From: Desulfobacillus sp041396245
GTDB taxonomy: Bacteria > Pseudomonadota > Gammaproteobacteria > Burkholderiales > Rhodocyclaceae
Direction: 5' to 3'
DNA length: 64,000 nucleotides
Assembly: GCA_041396245.1 (NCBI GenBank)
Contig: JAWKYW010000012.1
Span: forward strand, 36,551-100,550
Shown here: positions 58,001 through 64,000 of the stretch, one piece after another
How the letters are laid out: each line of letters begins with the position of its first letter
Numbering within the stretch: the stretch's first letter is position 1
Translations under genes and position numbers: made by a program
Notes under the pieces: generated by a model
The model's input: only the letters and a program-made list of their open reading frames with translations
What the model was told of the DNA's origin: nothing
Databases searched by the model: none

Positions 58001-61000
58001 CGGACACGATGTAGTCGAAATCACCAACCAACGTGCCGACTCCAATGACGTCATACGCTTGAAGGCCGATGTCGCGCCGGAGGATGTAAAGCTGCTGCGC
58101 GTCGGCAACGATCTGGTGTTGCGTTTGCCGGATTCGGGCGACGCCATGACGGTGAGAAACTGGTTCTCCTCGGTAACCGACGCCGATGGCAATGTCAGCA
58201 ACCCGTTTCTGGTGGAAGGCATTCATTTCGAGGACGGCACGCGTTGGGGCGTGGATGAAATTCGCGCAGGCGTACTGATAGGAACCGAGGCGGAGGAGCA
58301 GATTCTCGGCTATGCCGACAGCGACGATCTGATCGAAGGCCGGGCCGGCAGCGACATCTTGCGTGGAGACACGGGTGACGACACCTATGTGTTTCGCGCC
58401 GGCGACGGGCAGGACGCGATCATCGATGCAACGGGGTCCGACCGGATTCGCTTTGCCGATCGGCTGCGGGGGGACATCCAGGCGAGGCGGATCGATCTGA
58501 ATCTGGTGCTCGATGCCGGCGATGATCGCGTAACGATCCGGAACTGGTTTGCGCCGGCGACAGGCGGCGTGCAGACAGTGCGATTCGCGGATGGCAGCGA
58601 ATGGGATGCGGCCCGCCTGCGCGAACTGGTGCTCACCGGCACGCCCGGGGAGGACACCATCACCGGTTATGAAACAGACGATACCCTGGCAGGGCTGGCC
58701 GGCGCGGATGTGCTGGCGGGCGGCGTCGGCAACGACAGTTATGTGTATCGACGGGGCGATGGACGGGACACCTTGCGGGAGACCGATGGCCAGGATGCAT
58801 TGATGCTGGCGGACCTCCTGCCGGGAGATGTCACCCTGCGCAGCGAAGGCATGGATCTTGTGGTTGCCGTTATCGCGCCTCCCGGAGAAGAGGAAACCGA
58901 TGCCATTCGCGTGATCGACTGGTTTGCGCGTAACGCGGCCATGGTGGAGCGGATCGTTTTCGCCGACGGCAGCGCGCTCGACGCGGAGGCCATCCGCAAC
59001 GCGGCGAATCTTGTCACCGATACGGACGACTACCTGCTGGGCACGCCGGGCAATGACCTGATCGACGGCAAGGGCGGAAACGACACGATCCTCGGCCTCG
59101 ACGGGGACGATGTCATTCGTGGCGGCACGGGAAACGACAACCTCCAGGGGGGCGCGGGCGCCAACGAATACCGAATGGGCCGCGGCGACGGCTTCGATGC
59201 AATCCGGACGACGCCAACGCGCACGAACGTGTTCCCGGGTTTTCTGGAACAGGCCGATCTGGAACTGAGCCAACTGGATAGTACGGGCGGAGTTTTCCTG
59301 AGCGACTATTGGGCCAATGAAAGCTCTCAGGGAGACTTTTACCGGATTCCCTGGGAAATCCGCCAACCCTTGGTGGAACTTTCCGTCGGGGTTACTACAG
59401 AGGTCGCCCGCGATACCCTGACAGTGATGCGCGCCTGGCTGGCCGGTGGCAGCGATACGATCGTGCTCGGTGAAGGCATTGCTGTTGACGACCTGAGCGT
59501 GCAGGTTGGCGTGGAATATGTGGGTGGTGGTTACGAATGGGAAGGTTACGAATCCCCCGTCCTGGCAGTCGGTTTCGGCAGGGACGAAGGTTTCCTGGTG
59601 ACGACCGAACAGGTGCTGGACACGGGTGAAGGCGGGGGCAACTACACAGGAGAGCTATCCCTGAAGCGCATCCGCTTTGCCGACGGTTCGGAGCTGACTC
59701 TAGACGACATGATTGCCTTGGCCGGCGTGGGAGTGGTTGGCGAACAGTACGGTACATGGTGGGATGATGTGCTCGTCGGTAGCGTTGCGCCCGATGTCAT
59801 CCATGGCGACGGAGGCAGCGACCGGATCGATGCGCGCGGCCAGAACGATATCGTTAACGGCGGTGAAGGAGAGGACGTCATCTTTGGCGGAACGGGCGAT
59901 GACGTGCTGTACGGTTCCTGGGACAACGATGTACTGGCCGGCGGAAGCGGGGCAGACCAACTTTCAGGCGATTACGGCGACGATATCTATGCCTACAATC
60001 GCGGAGACGGGGCCGATCGCATAGACAACTGGCCCGGGATGTTGAGTGGAGACAATGACGCGATCTCGTTCGGCGGCGGTATTCTGGAAACGGACATTTC
60101 CGCCTACGTCACCCCGGAAGGACGGCTGATACTTCAAACCGGGGCGGAAGGAGATAGCCTTGTCCTGGACTGGTTCGATGTTTCGTCAGGTTTCTCAGCC
60201 AAGCAGCAGCAGACCATCTCCCTGGCCCAGTTCATCCATCCCGACGGCACGGTCAGGGTGTACGACCTTGCCCAGCTGGTGACCGACCTGAAGGATGACC
60301 TGCTGGCTGCCGATGCGGACAATCCGCTGCGTCTGTTCGATGATGCGGCTGACCATGACGTGACGGCGGACTGGATCGGTGATGGGGGACCACTCGGCGG
60401 CAATCCTGCGCTGGCGTATGCCCTCCTGGGCGATCCCTTCGCCGAGCCGCAGGCGATCTACGCAGAGGCAGGCGACGACGTGATTGTCGGGACTGCCCTG
60501 AGCGACACGATCGATGCCGGCGATGGCAACAATGTCATCGATTCCGGATCGGGCAACGATGAGGTCATCGCAGGATCGGGCAATGACACAATCGCCGCCG
60601 GTGCAGGCGCGGACATGATCTACGCCAGCGAGGGCGACGACGTCATCACCGGCGGCGAGGGCGACGACTTCATCGATGCCGGGCCCGGCAACGACCGGGC
60701 CATAGGTGGCGCAGGCGATGATTACTATTATTTCTACCGCGGTTATGGTTCCCTGACCATCGATGATCTGGCGGAACCCGGGGTGGGTAACACCTTGTAC
60801 CTCGATGACATCTCCCCAGGCGACATTACCCTAAGTACGGCAAATGGCGAACTCGTGCTGCGTGTGGCGAATGACGGAGGAGAAATCCGGCTGTCCAATT
60901 TCAATCCGGCCGATCCTTACGCAAGACATGCGGTCGAACACTATGAGTTCTCGGATGGCACTGTTCTGACTTACGACGAACTCCTGCAACTGGGCTTGAA

Positions 61001-64000
61001 CCTGACAGGTACGGAGTCTTCCGAGTTTCTGGTCGGCGCCGATGGCGACGACGTCATTACGGGCGAAGAAGGCGACGATCTGGTTGCGGGAGGAAGGGGC
61101 AGCGATACGCTGGAGGGCGGTCTGGGCAGCGACACCTATGTATTCAATCTGGGCGATGGCGAGGACACGCTCATCGACCGGGAGACTTTCTTCGATAGCA
61201 ACAGCATCCAGTTCGGTCCCGGCATCGATAGTTCCCAGGTCCACCTCCAGGTGGAGGCGGGCGATCTCGTTCTGGCCTACGGTGATGAGGGGGACTCGAT
61301 CCGCATGCCCGGGGTGCGACCGGGCGATCCCGCCTCGGGCGGTGTGCCTTTCAACCTCATGCGCTTCGCTGACGGGTCGACGCTGCCGCTGTCCGACCTG
61401 GTGGCGCGCGGGCTTGAGATTACCGGGACTGCTTCGGAAGATGTGTTGAACGGAGCCATCGGCGACGATGTGCTCCACGGATTGGAAGGCCGCGACATGC
61501 TCGCCGGCGGACCCGGCAGCGACAGCTACACCCTGAGTCCGGGAAGCGGCCTCGACGTCATCGGCGACGTTTCGGATGAGACCCAGAGCAATACCCTGAG
61601 CCTGGATTTTCCAGACCTGGAGTCGCTCGACGATTTGGCGGTTTCCTTCGACCCTGCCGCCGGCACACTGACGATTCGGATCTCGGGGACCGGTGACGGT
61701 GCTGTCCTGACCGGCTTCGATGCAGCCGATCCATGGGGCTCGCGTGCCATCGACAGCATCGTGTTTGCCGGTTCGGGCCGGACGTTCACCTATGCGCAAC
61801 TGCTCGCCAAAGGCATTGAGATCGTCGGCACGCCGGAAAACGACGTTATCGTGGGAACCACGGGGCGCGACATTATCCGCGGCCTGGAGGGGGACGATCT
61901 GATCGTCGGGGGGACTGGCGGCGATGTCGTCGAAGGCGGCGCAGGGGACGATGCCTATGTTTTCATGCGTGGCGACGGCGTACTGACGATTCGCGAGGAG
62001 GCTTCACGGTCGCCTGGCAATGTGCTGATCTTCGGCGAGGGCATCGAGGTGGCCGATATCCGCAACAACCTGCGCTTCACCGCGCCGGATGAGGCCGCCG
62101 GCACGCCCGGCTGGCTGCGGATCGGAATTGCTTCCCCCGATGGCGTGGCAGACGAGGTGCGAATCGAGGGATTCGACCCGAACGATGCCGAGGTCGGCGA
62201 GCATGGCGTCGAGTCCTTCCTCTTTGCGGACGGGACGTTGCTGTCCTATCGCGATCTTGTGCTGAATACCTTCATTGTCCAGGGCGACACCGGGGACGAT
62301 CTGCTGACCGGCACCAATGTCCAGGACCGGCTGTATGGCTTCGAGGGCAACGACGTGCTGAGGGCGGGCGAGGGCAACGATACGCTGACCGGCGGCACCA
62401 ACGACGATCTGCTGGAAGGCGGCGCGGGCGCCGACATGTATGTGTTCAACCGCGGAGACGGCAACGACGTCCTGATCGATTCCACGGCCGGATTCGATGC
62501 GAGCATTCTTGCCTTTGGCGCCGGCATCGAGCAGGACGATATCGTCTTTCGACACGAGGGCGACGATCTGCTGATCGAATACGGCCCGGGCGACTCCGTC
62601 CGCATCGGGAACTGGACGGCAGAGCGAGCAGGTCTGTGGGAATTGCGATTCGACGGCGGCGGCGCGACGACGATCGAGGCGGCGGTCAATGCCGCACCCG
62701 TGGCGGCAACACTGCTCGACGGGCAAGTCGCCCAGGAGGATCGGCAGTTTACCTATACCGTGGCGGCTGACGCTTTCGGCGACCCTGAGGGAAGCGAACT
62801 GACTTACGGTGCGGCCCTGGCAAACGGCAATGCCTTGCCCGGCTGGCTGGCATTCGATCCGCTGACCCGCAGCTTCAGCGGCATCCCGGAAAATATCGAT
62901 GTTGGTACGCTCGATGTCGTTGTCAGCGCATCGGACGCACTGGGGGCGACCACAGGGCAGCCGCTGCGCATCACTGTTGAAAACACCAACGACACGCCTG
63001 AAGTGGCTGCGATGATCGCCGACCGCCAGGCTACCGAGGACGAGTCATTCGCATTCACCGTGCCTGCGGATGCCTTCCGCGACGTGGATGCGGGCGACGT
63101 GCTGGCTTATTCGGCTTTGATTGACAATGGCAGCCCGTTGCCGCCCTGGTTGACGTTCGATCCGGCTACACGCACTTTCAGCGGTACGCCAGCGAATGAA
63201 GACGTGGGCAGTCTCGCGCTGCGGGTGAGCGTTACGGACCAATCTGGCGCACAGGCCAGCCAGGCTTTCGCCCTCACGGTGAACAACGTCAACGATGCGC
63301 CCGAGGCGGGCGTCGTGCTCAACGACCAGTCGGTAAGACAGGGCGAGACCTTGACCTGGCAGATTCCCGAGGGGGCGTTCACGGATGTGGACATGGGCGA
63401 TGTCCTGACCTATTCGGTGAGACTGGCCGACGATAACGCGCTGCCCGGCTGGCTGTCCTTCGATCCTGCAACCGAGGCCTTCAACGGTACGCCAACGGAC
63501 AGCGGTCGGTACGACATTCGCGTCACGGCAACCGACCTGGCGGGTGCCGCCGTCAGCCAGACCTTTGCCCTGGACGTCACCGCCGGCGGCAACCAGCCGC
63601 CGCTGGCCGCGCCGGATGCGGTCAGCGTGACTGAAGACCGCAAGCTCATCGCCTGGGGCAATGTGCTGGCGAACGATCTCGACCCGGAAGGCGATCCGCT
63701 CACGGTGGCCGATCCGGGCATCCGCCGTGGCGAGTATGGCCGGCTTGCCCTGCTGCCCAATGGCGGCTACGCCTACGTTCTGGATGATTGTTCGTCCAGG
63801 GTGCAGGGGCTGGGCATGGGCGAGACGACCGTGGAGCGCTTCGGCTATCTCGCCGACGACGGTGAGATGCAAAGTGCCGGCGAACTTGCCGTTACCGTAC
63901 TAGGCACGAACGATGCGCCAGAACTCGCCAGGCACCTGGCCGACGTGCAACTGGCGAAGGGCAAGGCCTTCTCATGGCAACTGCCTGCCGGCAGTTTCAT
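55038..64000 (+). CDS. Giant RTX calcium-binding protein, continues past the window
   Basis: An open frame of 2,987 codons to the window edge, most likely the continuation of the lipase gene at 52489. It begins with the core end (MNLKTLDELGIRSLSLESTI), then a helical linker (55350-55980). From 55980 to 62700 there are 13 modules, each an RTX block (GGAGDDTYVFRRG type) followed by a haemolysin-related domain ending FADGT-W or similar; module starts are near 56158, 56725, 57275, 57930, 58378, 58735, 59165, 59985, 60720, 61130, 61520, 61945 and 62430. From 62700, three Ig/cadherin-like repeats (LPGWLAFDPLTRSFSG type), then a VCBS-like domain (NVLANDLDPEGDPLTV). Probably secreted by the type I system at 42171. 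The C-terminal secretion signal is outside the window. Confidence 0.85.
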   Translation, partial: MNLKTLDELGIRSLSLESTIATATDGNGNTRTRSGQITLADGTTREIAEYRFARDNAETKFLDWRPLPEEIAVLPELTLGGVQMDLTQALVRDAEEGWLGQPPGSLRERLDAFLAGTDIEALYARFEDLLFAWTGAEAIAEGSFTNQLDARHAQVLEQAYGRSFQNPNADQATAWQLTYERLAEGLYASLQAQTHLKPFYEAIVWNYNDMTGRAFGDLAQAETLLDAALDADPERGRALINEFGRLLRGLGLTRDTTYFALREHFTDNGDPALAFAFDAAGKMVQSETEGQPLGITRQLSSFTQAVRAIGNTALYGHGGDDVLYGGTGGARMVGGPGDNVLFGDAGEESLWAHEGNDVLDGGAGNDLLKGGAGDDTYVFRRGSGVDTLEEGGGVDRVFFGGGLTRADIFARRTQAGGYEIGIAGTGDVLRLPVPDAPGGGVELFMFSDGTLLRYTDLFVPTEGDDYLFGAGGDDAIDALGGDDVVASGPGDDALHGGEGNDLLGGEEGNDVLFGDAGDDVLIGGAGDDIMDGGAGDDLLLASEEDRNAALKAWRIQAGRGNGNDTYRFGFGDGHDIIVDSDRRSENMDTILLKEGVTPADVQMAAEGEDMVLRLSGGESLRVKKHYSKDGNTAIERILFADGTVWSGSMLFVPTVIGTPEDDRLNALSYRSTHVIGLDGNDVLYGGKKDDLLEGGGGDDWLFGLDGDDVLRGGMGNDYLEGGAGSDVYDGGAGNDQLREADSTNLHSSGADVFLFGRGDGQDTLVSRRIYAYDWWMTPPSEQYGATEVVDDVLRFKAGVSPDDITVTGVRTQGVRNNWSADARIEIAGDPGSSLRIEGFLNGYNEGTAFKSTVKRFEFADGTVWNFEDIVSRLVWHGTPGDDASLWGSEYDDHIFGYGGDDMISGLWGNDTIEAGDGDDIIHSGNGHSVVFGGDGNDWIDPGDGNDVVDGGAGDDVVSSRYVPWLLYWRNRSPVLREGDLTVMFGHGDGHDVVEITNQRADSNDVIRLKADVAPEDVKLLRVGNDLVLRLPDSGDAMTVRNWFSSVTDADGNVSNPFLVEGIHFEDGTRWGVDEIRAGVLIGTEAEEQILGYADSDDLIEGRAGSDILRGDTGDDTYVFRAGDGQDAIIDATGSDRIRFADRLRGDIQARRIDLNLVLDAGDDRVTIRNWFAPATGGVQTVRFADGSEWDAARLRELVLTGTPGEDTITGYETDDTLAGLAGADVLAGGVGNDSYVYRRGDGRDTLRETDGQDALMLADLLPGDVTLRSEGMDLVVAVIAPPGEEETDAIRVIDWFARNAAMVERIVFADGSALDAEAIRNAANLVTDTDDYLLGTPGNDLIDGKGGNDTILGLDGDDVIRGGTGNDNLQGGAGANEYRMGRGDGFDAIRTTPTRTNVFPGFLEQADLELSQLDSTGGVFLSDYWANESSQGDFYRIPWEIRQPLVELSVGVTTEVARDTLTVMRAWLAGGSDTIVLGEGIAVDDLSVQVGVEYVGGGYEWEGYESPVLAVGFGRDEGFLVTTEQVLDTGEGGGNYTGELSLKRIRFADGSELTLDDMIALAGVGVVGEQYGTWWDDVLVGSVAPDVIHGDGGSDRIDARGQNDIVNGGEGEDVIFGGTGDDVLYGSWDNDVLAGGSGADQLSGDYGDDIYAYNRGDGADRIDNWPGMLSGDNDAISFGGGILETDISAYVTPEGRLILQTGAEGDSLVLDWFDVSSGFSAKQQQTISLAQFIHPDGTVRVYDLAQLVTDLKDDLLAADADNPLRLFDDAADHDVTADWIGDGGPLGGNPALAYALLGDPFAEPQAIYAEAGDDVIVGTALSDTIDAGDGNNVIDSGSGNDEVIAGSGNDTIAAGAGADMIYASEGDDVITGGEGDDFIDAGPGNDRAIGGAGDDYYYFYRGYGSLTIDDLAEPGVGNTLYLDDISPGDITLSTANGELVLRVANDGGEIRLSNFNPADPYARHAVEHYEFSDGTVLTYDELLQLGLNLTGTESSEFLVGADGDDVITGEEGDDLVAGGRGSDTLEGGLGSDTYVFNLGDGEDTLIDRETFFDSNSIQFGPGIDSSQVHLQVEAGDLVLAYGDEGDSIRMPGVRPGDPASGGVPFNLMRFADGSTLPLSDLVARGLEITGTASEDVLNGAIGDDVLHGLEGRDMLAGGPGSDSYTLSPGSGLDVIGDVSDETQSNTLSLDFPDLESLDDLAVSFDPAAGTLTIRISGTGDGAVLTGFDAADPWGSRAIDSIVFAGSGRTFTYAQLLAKGIEIVGTPENDVIVGTTGRDIIRGLEGDDLIVGGTGGDVVEGGAGDDAYVFMRGDGVLTIREEASRSPGNVLIFGEGIEVADIRNNLRFTAPDEAAGTPGWLRIGIASPDGVADEVRIEGFDPNDAEVGEHGVESFLFADGTLLSYRDLVLNTFIVQGDTGDDLLTGTNVQDRLYGFEGNDVLRAGEGNDTLTGGTNDDLLEGGAGADMYVFNRGDGNDVLIDSTAGFDASILAFGAGIEQDDIVFRHEGDDLLIEYGPGDSVRIGNWTAERAGLWELRFDGGGATTIEAAVNAAPVAATLLDGQVAQEDRQFTYTVAADAFGDPEGSELTYGAALANGNALPGWLAFDPLTRSFSGIPENIDVGTLDVVVSASDALGATTGQPLRITVENTNDTPEVAAMIADRQATEDESFAFTVPADAFRDVDAGDVLAYSALIDNGSPLPPWLTFDPATRTFSGTPANEDVGSLALRVSVTDQSGAQASQAFALTVNNVNDAPEAGVVLNDQSVRQGETLTWQIPEGAFTDVDMGDVLTYSVRLADDNALPGWLSFDPATEAFNGTPTDSGRYDIRVTATDLAGAAVSQTFALDVTAGGNQPPLAAPDAVSVTEDRKLIAWGNVLANDLDPEGDPLTVADPGIRRGEYGRLALLPNGGYAYVLDDCSSRVQGLGMGETTVERFGYLADDGEMQSAGELAVTVLGTNDAPELARHLADVQLAKGKAFSWQLPAGSF

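Noticed and set aside
54885..59366. Two large minus-strand frames (54885-57245 and 57261-59366) opposite the giant RTX gene
   Set aside because: Same codon-composition artefact. They are repetitive mirror images of the RTX repeats and show no start context or motifs.
55980..62700. CRISPR-like array in the repeated region
   Set aside because: Repeats are imperfect, in frame, and code for RTX nonapeptides and beta modules of varied spacing; there are no regular short repeats with unique spacers.

Overview
The window is a GC-rich chromosomal segment of a betaproteobacterium, most likely of the Rhodocyclales (Azoarcus/Aromatoleum/Sterolibacterium-like). The main reason is the order ndk-rlmN-pilW-rodZ-ispG-hisS-yfgM-bamB-der-hfq-hflX-hflK-hflC-hisZ-purA-tRNA-rnr-rlmB-rpsF-priB-rpsR-rplI, a typical betaproteobacterial housekeeping series. 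A tungsten aldehyde oxidoreductase operon with the Aromatoleum aorABCDE layout and a petABC-sspA-sspB block also fit. The exact genus cannot be fixed from the sequence alone.

Layout. 1-1707: end of accA, then tilS. 1715-7443: a DctS/DctR-type two-component pair divergent from a complete DctPQM TRAP transporter, i.e. sensing and uptake of C4-dicarboxylate-like acids. 7448-8720: a structured leader, a TerC-family membrane protein and a universal stress protein. 8862-28904: the housekeeping block above, with tRNA-Leu(CAG) inside it and tRNA-Ser(GGA) after it. 29169-35216: a regulator of the AcoR kind with a ruined ATPase domain, divergent from aorABCDE; a strong terminator-like hairpin lies between aorB and aorC. 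35235-41896: the 4.5S RNA gene, dnaX-ybaB-recR, cytochrome bc1 (petABC), sspA and sspB.

41897-64000: an accessory region that opens with an AT-rich gap. It holds a type I secretion ABC transporter (HlyB-like with a C39-like domain), two anchored proteins of unknown function (one a beta-propeller), and then two repeats of a cassette: a small envelope protein followed, 3 nt later, by an RTX protein with an N-terminal lipase domain. The first RTX protein is short (943 aa). The second has a divergent lipase head, a nearly identical 1.58-kb core carrying three single-base G-run indels, and then an open frame of more than 2,980 codons with 13 RTX/haemolysin-related modules and Ig/cadherin-like repeats that runs off the window. 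A 42-codon remnant of an RTX 3' end sits in front of the first cassette.

The secretion region is the most interesting part. Its arrangement suggests an array in which a lipase head and its small envelope partner (possibly an immunity protein or chaperone) are exchanged in front of a conserved secreted RTX core, leaving displaced heads and relics behind. That interpretation is inference. The duplicated core, the shared junctions and the relic are seen directly in the sequence.
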